This document shows, in pieces, positions 24,021-32,604 of a stretch of 64,000 nucleotides of DNA. The position numbers and the translations under genes were made by a program. The notes under the pieces are model-generated. The model saw only the letters and a list, made by a program, of their open reading frames with translations. It did no database searches and was not told where the DNA came from. How positions within the stretch are numbered: position 1 is the stretch's first letter; every line of letters starts with the position of its first letter. This stretch comes from Curtobacterium sp. PhB115 (GTDB lineage Bacteria > Actinomycetota > Actinomycetes > Actinomycetales > Microbacteriaceae): NCBI RefSeq assembly GCF_003752025.1, contig NZ_RJKR01000013.1, positions 140,607 to 204,606 on the forward strand. The letters run 5' to 3'.

Positions 24021-26972
24021 ATGACCGGTCGGACGACGACGTCACGTTCCGAGTTGGCCCGCCTGGGCTTCGCCGAGCTGTCGGAGAGCCTGGAACGGGT
24101 CGCCGACCTGGAGGCGCGGTTCGGCTCCGACCTGCCGCTGCCGGTCACCGAGACGCCTGCGCTCTGGGGCGCCACCGCCGATCCCGACGGTGCGCTGCGG
24201 CTGCTGGAACGGCTGCTCGAGCGCGCTCCGGACGAGCTCCGGCCCGTCCTGGCGGACGAAGCCGCCACCGAACGCCTCGTGCGGTTGCTCGGAGCCTCGG
24301 TCGGCCTGGGGGAGTTCCTGCACCGTCGTCCGGCGGAACTCGCGCTGCTGCTCGAGGCGGTCCACGAACCCTGGTCGCAGCAGGAGTACACGGCGTCGCT
24401 GACCGAGGCGATCGACGGCGCGACGGGTGAGGAAGCCCGGATGCGGCTGCGCATCCGGTACCGGCGGCACCTCGCGCAGATCGCACTGTTCGACGTGCTG
24501 CACCGGTCGCCGACCGAGGCGTTCCCCGCGGTCGCGGCGGGCCTCGCCGACCTGGCGGGTGCTGCGCTCGACGCGGCGGTGGACGTCGCCCGGCGTGAGG
24601 TCCCGTTCCCGGCTGCCGACGTCGCTGCCACGCCCCTCGCGGTGATCGCGATGGGCAAGGCCGGCGCCCGCGAACTCAACTACGTCAGCGATGTCGACGT
24701 CATCTTCGTCACCGAGTCCACCGACGAGGTCTCCACCGACCGCGCGGTGCTCATCTCGACCCGGATCGCGATCGCCGCGACGCACGCCATCACCGACCTC
24801 GCGGCGGAACCGGCGCTGTGGGAGGTCGACGCCAACCTGCGCCCGGAGGGCAAGGACGGCGCCCTCGTCCGCACGCTCGACTCGCACGTCGCGTACTACG
24901 AGCGCTGGGCGAAGTCGTGGGAGTTCCAGGCGCTCCTGAAGGCCCGTCCGATCGCAGGGTCGGTCGACCTCGGTGCCCGCTACGCCGACGCCGTGGCCCC
25001 GTTCGTCTGGAGCTCGTCAGCTCGTCCGGGGTTCGTCGAGTCCGTGCAGCGGATGCGGGAGCGGGTCACCGAGCACATCCCGGACGCCGAGGTCGACCGG
25101 CAGCTCAAGCTCGGCCCCGGCGGGCTGCGCGACGTCGAGTTCACCGTGCAGCTCCTGCAGCTCGTGCACGGCCGCGACGACGAGAGTGTCCGCGTCCGGT
25201 CCACCCTCGAGGCGATGGACGCGCTCACCGACGCCGGGTACGTCGGCCGCGCCGAGGCCGCACGGTTCGGCCCCGACTACGCCCTGCTGCGGGTCCTGGA
25301 GCACCGCATCCAGCTCCGTCGGCTGCACCGCACGCACCTGATGCCCACCGACGAGGACGAACTGCGCGTCCTCGCCCGGTCCAGTGGTGTCGCGACGAGT
25401 GCGTCCGCCCTCGAGACCCGCTGGCGCGCCGTGAAGCTCGAGGTCCGCGGGCTGCACGAGCGGCTGTTCTACCGACCGCTGCTCTCCGCGGTGGCCGCGG
25501 CGGACGGCGAGATCGTCCTGACGAACGACCAGGTCGTCGACCGTCTCGGCGCGATCGGTTTCGCCGACCCGGCAGGCGCCCTCAGCCACATCCGCGCGTT
25601 GACGCAGGGCACGAGCCGCCGCGCTGCGATCCAGCGGAACCTCCTGCCGGTGCTCCTCCGCTGGATGGCCGAGGGACCGGCACCCGACCGGGCGCTGCTC
25701 GCGTTCCGTCGGCTCAGCGACACGTTGGGGGAGTCGAGCTGGTTCCTCCGGATGCTCCGGGACTCGTCGGGCGCAGCACACTCGCTCACGACCGTGCTGT
25801 CCGAGTCGGCGTTCCTCGCCGGGCTGCTCGAACGGTTCCCCGAGGCCGTCGCCTGGCTCGACGAACCCGACACCCTGCTGCGTCCCCGGCCGATCGAGTC
25901 GCTCCTCGCCGAGATGACCGCGACGACGGCACGGCACGGCAACGACGCCGCGGGTGCCGCCGCACTCCTCCGCTCGGCCCGGCGTCGCGAGACCCTGCGG
26001 CTCGGCATGGCCGCCGTCCTCGGCCAGCTCGACGTCGACGCGCTCGGCCCCGCGCTCAGCGACGTGACGGAGGCCACCCTCGCCGGCGCGCTGTCGCTCG
26101 CCCGCCGGGACACCCCGCCGGAGTTCGCGTTCGGGATCATCGCGATGGGCCGCTACGGCGGTCGCGAGCTCGGCTTCGGGTCGGACGCCGACGTCCTCTA
26201 CGTCTACCGGGCGCCGGAGATGGAACCGGAGGTCGCGTCGCGGACGGCGCAGACGATCGTCCGCGAACTGAACCGGATCACCGAGGATGCGATCCACCCC
26301 TTCGACCTCGACATCGACCTGCGCCCCGAGGGCAAGAACGGCCCGGTCGCCCGCACACTCGAGTCCTACGGCGCCTACTACGCCCGCTGGTCCCTGACGT
26401 GGGAGGCCCAGGCGCTCCTCCGAGCCCGCGGCGCCGTCGGTGACGAGCAGCTGCTCCGCGACTTCGAGCACCTCGCCGACCGCACCCGGTACCCGGAGCG
26501 CATCGACGAGAACGCCGTGCGCGAGGTCCGACGCATCAAGGCGCGCGTCGAGTCCGAACGGCTGCCGCGCGGCGCGGACCCGGCACGGCACCTCAAGCTC
26601 GGTCGGGGCTCCCTGAGCGACGTCGAGTGGTTCGTCCAGCTGCTCCAGCTCCAGCACGCGCTCGAGGTGCCGGGGCTCCGGACCACCTCCACGCTCGAGG
26701 CCCTCGACGCCGCGGTCGCCGCGGGGCTCGTCGGCGCCGACGACGGCGAGCGGCTCGGGGCGGCGTGGCGGTTCGCGTCGCGGACCCGGAGCGCCCTGGT
26801 GCTCTGGTCCGGCAAGACCACCGACGTGCTGCCCGTCGACCGCATCCAGCTCGAGGGCATCGCCCGGCTGATGGAGTACCCGCCGGGCTCCGCGAGCGCG
26901 CTGGAGGACGACTACCTCGGCGTCACGCGCCGTGCTCGGCAGGTCTTCGAACGCGAGTTCTACGGCGACTGA
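24021..26972 (+). CDS. glnE: bifunctional glutamine synthetase adenylyltransferase/deadenylase
   Basis: 983 residues with two nucleotidyltransferase halves. Half one has IAMGKAGARELNYVSDVDVIF (about 211-231) and half two IAMGRYGGRELGFGSDADVLYV (about 708-729), each with the G-x-x-x-L-x-x-x-S-D-x-D metal motif. Helical linkers with LKLGPGGLRDVEFTVQLLQL and LKLGRGSLSDVEWFVQLLQL repeat the layout. It attaches AMP to, and removes it from, the Tyr of GlnA1 in response to nitrogen status. It probably shares a transcript with glnA2, while its substrate glnA1 lies 5.6 kb away. Confidence 0.96.
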   Translation: MTGRTTTSRSELARLGFAELSESLERVADLEARFGSDLPLPVTETPALWGATADPDGALRLLERLLERAPDELRPVLADEAATERLVRLLGASVGLGEFLHRRPAELALLLEAVHEPWSQQEYTASLTEAIDGATGEEARMRLRIRYRRHLAQIALFDVLHRSPTEAFPAVAAGLADLAGAALDAAVDVARREVPFPAADVAATPLAVIAMGKAGARELNYVSDVDVIFVTESTDEVSTDRAVLISTRIAIAATHAITDLAAEPALWEVDANLRPEGKDGALVRTLDSHVAYYERWAKSWEFQALLKARPIAGSVDLGARYADAVAPFVWSSSARPGFVESVQRMRERVTEHIPDAEVDRQLKLGPGGLRDVEFTVQLLQLVHGRDDESVRVRSTLEAMDALTDAGYVGRAEAARFGPDYALLRVLEHRIQLRRLHRTHLMPTDEDELRVLARSSGVATSASALETRWRAVKLEVRGLHERLFYRPLLSAVAAADGEIVLTNDQVVDRLGAIGFADPAGALSHIRALTQGTSRRAAIQRNLLPVLLRWMAEGPAPDRALLAFRRLSDTLGESSWFLRMLRDSSGAAHSLTTVLSESAFLAGLLERFPEAVAWLDEPDTLLRPRPIESLLAEMTATTARHGNDAAGAAALLRSARRRETLRLGMAAVLGQLDVDALGPALSDVTEATLAGALSLARRDTPPEFAFGIIAMGRYGGRELGFGSDADVLYVYRAPEMEPEVASRTAQTIVRELNRITEDAIHPFDLDIDLRPEGKNGPVARTLESYGAYYARWSLTWEAQALLRARGAVGDEQLLRDFEHLADRTRYPERIDENAVREVRRIKARVESERLPRGADPARHLKLGRGSLSDVEWFVQLLQLQHALEVPGLRTTSTLEALDAAVAAGLVGADDGERLGAAWRFASRTRSALVLWSGKTTDVLPVDRIQLEGIARLMEYPPGSASALEDDYLGVTRRARQVFEREFYGD

Positions 26973-27460
26973 CACGCCACGACACGCCCGGGTGGCGTCC
27001 GCGACGGCGAAGGTGACATGTCGTCGGAGGTTAATTCTCGGTGTCGCGCGGCGTCCCCCGATGCGGACCGACGCGTACCCCGAAGTTGCGCGGGGCAACC
27101 ATCGTTACCGAGCTGTGATCGCCGGGCTGTGGAGGCCGGACCGGCGTGCCGGGCCGGAGTGGTGACCGAGATCGCAACCACCCCCTGATCGGGGCTTTCG
27201 GCGTGAGCCGGGCCGCGCCTCCAGGCCGCACTCGTCGCGTACGGCCGGCGGCACGGTGCCCGACGTGGTCCGCAGGAGTGCTGTCAGCACGAGGGGGGAC
27301 CAGTGCGTCCGGTCGAGAGGGGGACCGTGGTGTACCCCGTAACGTGCCCGAAATGCCCCCGGACGGGGGCCGCGTTGCGGTGGGGTTCAGGTTTCTGCAT
27401 CAATGGACCCACCCGAACCGGCCCTGATTCCCCAACGACGCGGAATCTCCACCTCGAACG
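26973..27460. other. 488-bp non-coding leader before the exopolysaccharide operon
   Basis: No credible gene. CCCC-TGAT-CGGGG near 27182-27195 could be a short glnE terminator. A single family A half-arm (GCGCCTCCAGGCC) lies near 27215-27227. TTGCGC (27083) and TTGCGG (27374) are possible -35 elements with poor -10s. The run of purine-rich GAGGGGGGACC and GAGAGGGGGACC (27290-27330) is a near-direct repeat. The length suggests a regulated leader, but I recognise no riboswitch class. Confidence 0.5.
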
Positions 27461-29107
27461 TTGAAGCAGGGATCAGTGTTCACCTTCATTCTGCAGATCA
27501 GGCAGATGGTCGAAGGGCACCCCGAGTTCTACCTGTTCGCCGTGTACTCCGCGGTGATCTGGTTGCTCTGGTTGCTCAAGGTCGTCATCTCCGCCCGTTA
27601 CCGCCCGTTCACCGGCACCTTCGTCGGTACCACCAGCGTCGTCGTCCCCGTCGTGGACGAACCGCTCGACCTGTTCCGCGACGTCATCGGTCGCATGGTC
27701 GAGCAGCGACCCGGCGAGATCATCGTCGTCATCAACGGCGCCCGCAACGAAGCGCTCGAAGCGGTCTGCGACGAGTTCGCCCCACTCGTCCGCTGGACCC
27801 ACACGCCCATCCCGGGCAAGCGCAACGCCGTCAAGGTCGGCACCGAGATGTCCAACGGAGACATCACGGTGCTCGTCGACTCGGACACCGTCTGGACCCC
27901 GGGCGCGCTCGAGGAACTCCTCAAGCCGTTCGCCGACGAGTCCGTCGGCGGCGTCACGACCCGTCAGCGCATCCTCGAGCCGGAGCGCAGCTGGATCACC
28001 CGCTGGGCCGACTGGCTCGAGAACTCGCGAGCGCTGTACTCGATGCCCGCGCAGAGTGTCCTCGGGCAGATCGGCTGCCTGCCCGGGCGCACCATCGCCT
28101 TCCGGCGGAACATCCTCATGCGGGTCATGGACAAGTTCATGCACGAGAAGTTCATGGGTGTGTTCCTCGAGGTCTCCGACGACCGGACGCTCACGAACCT
28201 CACGCTGAAGGAGGGGTACCGGACCGTCTACCAGTACACCTCGCTGGTCTACACGGACGCTCCGCTGCAGGTGAAGAAGCTGTTCAAGCAGCAGCTCCGC
28301 TGGGCCCGCGGCTCGCAGTACAACACGCTGCGCATGCTGCCGTGGATGCTCGGCCACGCCCCGATCCTGGCGGCGTTCTTCATCACCGACATCATCCTGC
28401 CGTTCATGCTCTTCGGCGTGATCGCCGGCTGGATCTACCGCGCGCTCACCGGCCAGGGCGAGAACCTCTACCAGGGCATCCTGTCCCAGTACGGCTTCTC
28501 CACCGGCTTCGTCTACGTGGCTGCGCTGATGGTCGTCTCGTCCGTGCTGAGCATGGCGATCCGGCAGATGCGGCACCTGGCCGAGAAGCCGAGCGACTTC
28601 TTCCGCCTGCCGATGTTCATCATCGTGTCGACGTTCTTCCTCATGCCGATCCGGCTCATCGGCTTCTTCCGCCTGGCGCACGCGTCCGGCTGGGGGACCC
28701 GCGCCGGTGCCTACGCCGGTGGTCCGATGCAGGAGGACCCGTCGGACGCCGCGCAGCCGCTGACCTTCGGGGCGCAGACCCCGGTCAGCCCGATCGACGC
28801 GGCGGACCGCGCCCGCGCCGTCGACGGCGGCGTCCCGCTCAGCGGCGGCGTCCCGCTCGGCGCCGGCGGCCAGGGCGCCGCGGACCGTGCGTTCGACGAG
28901 CTCTTCGGGGCCGACGCGACGACCAACTCCACCGCGACGGTGCTCGCGACCCGACGTGAGGCCGCAGCAGCGGCCGCCGCGCCGCGCGCAGCAGCAGCCC
29001 GCACGGCGACGGCGCCCGCCCGCGTCCGCCGGTACAACCCGTACGCCGCGATCCCGTACTGCATCGGCATCGCGATCTTCGTCCTGGAGGCTTTCCTCAT
29101 TGTCTGA
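27461..29107 (+). CDS. processive family-2 glycosyltransferase (hyaluronan/cellulose-synthase-like)
   Basis: 548 residues from TTG 27461; GTG 27476 is a close alternative. One N-terminal helix (about 24-42) precedes the GT-A domain: VVVPVVDEP, VDSDTVW (DxD, sugar-nucleotide and metal), GRTIAFRR, VSDDRTLTN (catalytic Asp) and QQLRWARGS, the QxxRW motif of processive synthases. About four helices follow, then an Ala-rich tail of about 100 residues and a last helix. This layout matches Cps3S-, hyaluronan- and cellulose-type enzymes that polymerise and export a beta-glycan. It overlaps the GH26 gene by 8 bp and lies upstream of UDP-glucose dehydrogenase, which suggests a glucuronate-containing polymer. 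Confidence 0.9.
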   Translation: MKQGSVFTFILQIRQMVEGHPEFYLFAVYSAVIWLLWLLKVVISARYRPFTGTFVGTTSVVVPVVDEPLDLFRDVIGRMVEQRPGEIIVVINGARNEALEAVCDEFAPLVRWTHTPIPGKRNAVKVGTEMSNGDITVLVDSDTVWTPGALEELLKPFADESVGGVTTRQRILEPERSWITRWADWLENSRALYSMPAQSVLGQIGCLPGRTIAFRRNILMRVMDKFMHEKFMGVFLEVSDDRTLTNLTLKEGYRTVYQYTSLVYTDAPLQVKKLFKQQLRWARGSQYNTLRMLPWMLGHAPILAAFFITDIILPFMLFGVIAGWIYRALTGQGENLYQGILSQYGFSTGFVYVAALMVVSSVLSMAIRQMRHLAEKPSDFFRLPMFIIVSTFFLMPIRLIGFFRLAHASGWGTRAGAYAGGPMQEDPSDAAQPLTFGAQTPVSPIDAADRARAVDGGVPLSGGVPLGAGGQGAADRAFDELFGADATTNSTATVLATRREAAAAAAAPRAAAARTATAPARVRRYNPYAAIPYCIGIAIFVLEAFLIV

Positions 29108-30707
29108 CCTCATCCGCTCCTCGAGTGCCTGGTGGGCGCAGTCGAGCAAGCACGCTCGCTTGACGGCCATCGGCACCACCGCGATCGTCGTGGTCCTCGG
29201 ACTCATCACCTGGTCCGTCTGGGTCTCGCCCGCCGGCCCCGTCTCGACCGCCGTCCACCAGGCGCTCGGCGTCACCGCCCCCAAGGCCAAGAAGGTCTCC
29301 GCCGCCGAGTTGCAGAAGCAGCTCGACGCCGCCCAGGACCGCATCTGGGCACTCGAGGGCAAGCTCGACTCGCGCACCGCCCAGGCCGGGTCGCGTGGCG
29401 ACCAGATCACGCAGCTCAAGGCGCAGATCGCGTCGCTCCAGTCCCAGCTCGGTTCGGCGACGGGCTCGGGAGGCTCGTCCTCCGTGAACGCGTCGGGCTC
29501 CGGTTCCGGCGGGGCCGGTTCCTCGGGCTCCGGTTCGGGATCGGGATCGGCTTCCGGTGACGGGTCGGGTTCCGGCTCGGGCGGCTCCGGGGCCTCGGGC
29601 TCCGGCGGCTCCGGTTCGGGCGGCTCGGGTTCCGGCTCCGGCGGCAACGGCTCGGGCAACGGCGGTGGCGTCACCAACCCGAACCCCGGCCCGTCGACCG
29701 ACCCGGGCACGACGCCCGTGGCGGTCCCGACCAAGGCGGACATCCTCGGCCAGCAGTCCCGCTGGTACGGCCTGTACACGGCGCAGTCCCCGTTCAACTG
29801 GTCCGAGTACGACCAGGTCTCGCAAGAGGTCGGCAAGGCCACGAACATGGTCGGCTTCTTCCAGGGCTTCGACCAGGACTTCAACCAGAACGCGGTCCAG
29901 CGCTCCTGGGCGAACGGCCGCCTGCCGATGATGACGTGGGAGTCGGTGCCCGCCAAGACGGGCAACGACGAGCCGTACGTCGAGGGCTACACGAACGCGG
30001 ACGTCATCTCCGGCAAGTTCGACGCCTACCTCACGCAGTACGCCAAGGCCCTCGCGGCCAACGGGCAACCGCTCGTCATCCGCTTCGACCACGAGATGAA
30101 CGGCCAGTGGTACAACTGGTCCGAATCGGCGAAGCAGCAGAACGCCGCCGGCTCGTACAAGGAGATGTGGCAGCACGTCTGGAACGTCTTCCAGGCCAAC
30201 GGCGCCAACCAGTACGCCATCTGGGACTGGTCGCCGTCGCGCATCGACAAGCTCGGCAACACGAAGTACCAGACGCTCGACTACATGCAGAACTACTACC
30301 CGGGCGCCGAGTACGTCGACTGGGTGGGCATGAGCGGCTACTACCGTGACGCCACCGAGCAGCCGACCTTCGACAACACCTTCGGTGCGACGCTCGCGCA
30401 GATCCGGCAGATCGCACCAGGCAAGGGCATCGTGCTCAACGAGATCGGCGCGACCGAGACCGGGGGCAGTGTCTCGAACCCGCAGAAGACGCAGTGGATC
30501 AACTCGCTCTTCGACGCACTGGCGGACCCCGCCAACGCGGACATCATCGGCTTCGCGTACTTCAGCGAGACCGCGACCACGATCGTCGACGGCACCCGCA
30601 CGACGAACGACTGGCGACTCAACTCACGTGCGGACTCCCTGGCGGCCTTCGCCGAGGGCATCAAGCGCAACGACATCGACTACGACCTGCAGGAGGTCAA
30701 GCAATGA
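29100..30707 (+). CDS. membrane-anchored GH26-type glycoside hydrolase
   Basis: 535 residues from TTG 29100, chosen because GGAGG lies 9 bp upstream. A short cytosolic end and one helix (about 20-40) are followed by a coiled coil (LQKQLDAAQDRIWALE) and a Gly/Ser linker of about 75 residues. The catalytic domain (about 220-530) shows IRFDHEMNGQWYNW with the acid/base Glu, AIWDWSPSR, VDWVGMSGYY and IVLNEIGATE with the nucleophile Glu, the clan GH-A pattern of GH26. GH26 enzymes cut beta-mannans or mixed beta-glucans. Held outside the membrane beside a synthase, it may trim or release the nascent chain. It overlaps both neighbours. Confidence 0.88.
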   Translation: MSDLIRSSSAWWAQSSKHARLTAIGTTAIVVVLGLITWSVWVSPAGPVSTAVHQALGVTAPKAKKVSAAELQKQLDAAQDRIWALEGKLDSRTAQAGSRGDQITQLKAQIASLQSQLGSATGSGGSSSVNASGSGSGGAGSSGSGSGSGSASGDGSGSGSGGSGASGSGGSGSGGSGSGSGGNGSGNGGGVTNPNPGPSTDPGTTPVAVPTKADILGQQSRWYGLYTAQSPFNWSEYDQVSQEVGKATNMVGFFQGFDQDFNQNAVQRSWANGRLPMMTWESVPAKTGNDEPYVEGYTNADVISGKFDAYLTQYAKALAANGQPLVIRFDHEMNGQWYNWSESAKQQNAAGSYKEMWQHVWNVFQANGANQYAIWDWSPSRIDKLGNTKYQTLDYMQNYYPGAEYVDWVGMSGYYRDATEQPTFDNTFGATLAQIRQIAPGKGIVLNEIGATETGGSVSNPQKTQWINSLFDALADPANADIIGFAYFSETATTIVDGTRTTNDWRLNSRADSLAAFAEGIKRNDIDYDLQEVKQ

Positions 30708-32131
30708 CCGAGTCCAAGAAGTCGACCGCATCGGCCGACACGCGTCCCGCTCCCGTCATCAGCGTCATCGGCACCGGCTACCTCGGTGCCACCCACGCGG
30801 CTGCCATGGCCGAGATGGGCTTCGAGACCATCGGCGTCGACATCGACCCGTCGAAGCTCGCCGCCCTGTCCGCCGGCGAGGTCCCGTTCTTCGAGCCCGG
30901 CCTGCCCGAGCTCATCACGAAGCACGTCGCCAGCGGCAAGCTCCGGTTCACCTCGGACATCGCCTCGGCCGTCGCCGCCGCGGACGTCCACTTCGTCTGC
31001 GTCGGCACCCCGCAGAAGGCCGGGTCGCACGCCGCGAACCTCGCCTACGTCGAGAGCGCCACCCGTGGTGTCGCCGAGAACCTCACCCACCCGGGCCTCA
31101 TCGTCGGCAAGTCGACGGTCCCGGTCGGCACCGCGGCACGGCTCCGCGGCATCGTCCGCGAGTTCACGCCGTCGGGGATCGACGCCGAGCTCATCTGGAA
31201 CCCCGAGTTCCTCCGCGAGGGCAAGGCCGTCGAGGACACCCTGCACCCGGACCGCCTGGTCTGGGGCGGGGCCTCCGATGCCGCCGACGCCGTGATCCGC
31301 GAGGTCTACGCCGCCCCCATCAGCGAGGGCACCCCGGTCATCACCACCGACCTCGCCACCGCCGAGCTCGTCAAGGTCAGTGCGAACGCGTTCCTCGCCA
31401 CGAAGATCTCGTTCATCAACGCGATCTCCGAGATGTGCGCGATCACCGGCGCCGACGTGTCGACCCTCGCCGACGCCCTCGGCCACGACGCCCGCATCGG
31501 CCGCAAGTTCCTGAACGCCGGCCTCGGCTTCGGCGGCGGCTGCCTGCCGAAGGACATCCGCGCGCTCATGTACCGCGCGAACGAGATCGGCGCGGGCCAG
31601 GTCGTCGGCCTCATGCAGCAGGTCGACGAGATCAACATGGGCCAGCGCCAGCGGGTCATCGACATGGCGATCGACTCGGCCGGGGGATCGGTGCTCAACC
31701 GTCGCGTGGCCGTCATCGGCGCCGCGTTCAAGCCCCTCACCGACGACGTCCGGGACTCCCCGGCGCTCAACGTCGCCGCCGCGCTGCACCTCCGCGGTGC
31801 CCAGGTCACGCTCTGGGACCCCGAGGCGATGGAGCCGGCGAAGCGCTCGTTCCCGACGCTGAGCTACGCCGCGTCGATGACGGACGCGATCGAGGGCGCC
31901 GACGTCGTCCTCGTGCTCACCGAGTGGGACGACATCATCACAGCCGACCCGGTCGCCCTCGGTGACCTCGTCGGACGCCGCGTCGTGATCGACGCGCGCA
32001 ACTGCCTCCCGGTCCACGACTGGGTGAAAGCGGGGTGGACCGTCCGTTCCCTGGGTCGGCCCACGCCGGTCACGGGTGCACCCGTGAGCGTCGCTGCGGG
32101 GACGAACGACGCGTTGGCCACGAGCCGCTAG
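30704..32131 (+). CDS. ugd: UDP-glucose 6-dehydrogenase
   Basis: 475 residues; the start overlaps the GH26 stop (ATGA). NAD-binding motif VIGTGYLGATHAAAMAEMG, then VGTPQKAG, STVPVGTA, NPEFLREG with the general Glu, and GLGFGGGCLPKD with the thioester Cys. The C-terminal UDP-binding domain has GAAFKPLTDDVRDSPAL. It makes UDP-glucuronate from UDP-glucose with 2 NAD+. As the last gene of the operon it should supply the precursor to the synthase, as in two-gene synthase-type capsules. Chain composition is inferred. Confidence 0.95.
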   Translation: MTESKKSTASADTRPAPVISVIGTGYLGATHAAAMAEMGFETIGVDIDPSKLAALSAGEVPFFEPGLPELITKHVASGKLRFTSDIASAVAAADVHFVCVGTPQKAGSHAANLAYVESATRGVAENLTHPGLIVGKSTVPVGTAARLRGIVREFTPSGIDAELIWNPEFLREGKAVEDTLHPDRLVWGGASDAADAVIREVYAAPISEGTPVITTDLATAELVKVSANAFLATKISFINAISEMCAITGADVSTLADALGHDARIGRKFLNAGLGFGGGCLPKDIRALMYRANEIGAGQVVGLMQQVDEINMGQRQRVIDMAIDSAGGSVLNRRVAVIGAAFKPLTDDVRDSPALNVAAALHLRGAQVTLWDPEAMEPAKRSFPTLSYAASMTDAIEGADVVLVLTEWDDIITADPVALGDLVGRRVVIDARNCLPVHDWVKAGWTVRSLGRPTPVTGAPVSVAAGTNDALATSR

Positions 32132-32214
32132 TCGCCGTACGCGAGTCGGGGTCCGTGCCGGGCGGCACGGGCCCCGTTCGCGTGCCCGGGGGTGCCCGGC
32201 GGTACCGCCCCCCC

Positions 32215-32399
32215 GTCGGCGTGCGCCCGGTGGTCGAGCGCGACCGGTCTCGTCGGCGTGCGCCCGGTGGTCGAGCGCGACCGGCCCTGTCGGCGTGCGC
32301 CGGGTGGTGGAGCGCGACCGGCGCTGTCGGCGTTCGCCCGGTGGTGGAGCGCGACCGGCCCTGTCGGCGTGCGCCCGGTGGTGGAGCGCGACCGCCTGG
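32215..32399. repeat. five 37-bp tandem units after ugd
   Basis: Units start at 32215, 32252, 32289, 32326 and 32363, exactly 37 bp apart, core GTCGGCGTGCGCCCGG then GTGGTGGAGCGCGACC. There are no spacers. 37 is not a multiple of three, so this is not a protein repeat. It abuts a family A palindrome. Confidence 0.95.
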
Positions 32400-32442
32400 A
32401 GGCCCGGTGCAGGCCCGCCGGACCGGCACCGGGCCTCCAGGC
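32394..32442. repeat. palindromic element, family A
   Basis: 17-bp arms 32394-32410 and 32426-32442 (core GGAGGCCCGGTGC/GCACCGGGCCTCC) around a 15-nt loop. It lies in the convergent gap between ugd and glnA. Confidence 0.88.
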
Positions 32443-32492
32443 CGTCGCCTCCGCGCCCCGCCCTCCCGGTGGCCGCGTCTTCTCGCGCTGAG

Positions 32493-32528
32493 CGACACCT
32501 CACGGGTGGCGCAGCCCGTGAAGTGTCG
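32493..32528. repeat. palindromic element, family B
   Basis: CGACACCTCACGGG (32493-32506) pairs with CCCGTGAAGTGTCG (32515-32528) with one mismatch. The upstream flank CGCGCTGAG matches the element at 50413. Confidence 0.8.
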
Positions 32529-32555
32529 TCCACCCCGAAACGTGGCCGGCACGGC

Positions 32556-32589
32556 GAAGGGCCCCGCACCTGACGGTGCGGGGCCCTTC
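32556..32589. terminator. bidirectional terminator between ugd and glnA
   Basis: Perfect 15-bp arms GAAGGGCCCCGCACC and its complement around TGAC. On the minus strand it starts 15 bp after the glnA stop. The end is CTTC/TTC rather than a long T-run. Confidence 0.85.
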
Positions 32590-32604
32590 GTGGTTCAGGC
32601 GAAC

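Noticed and set aside
32215..32399. CRISPR-like array of 37-bp repeats
   Set aside because: Units are contiguous with no unique spacers and no cas gene is in the window, so it is a minisatellite.
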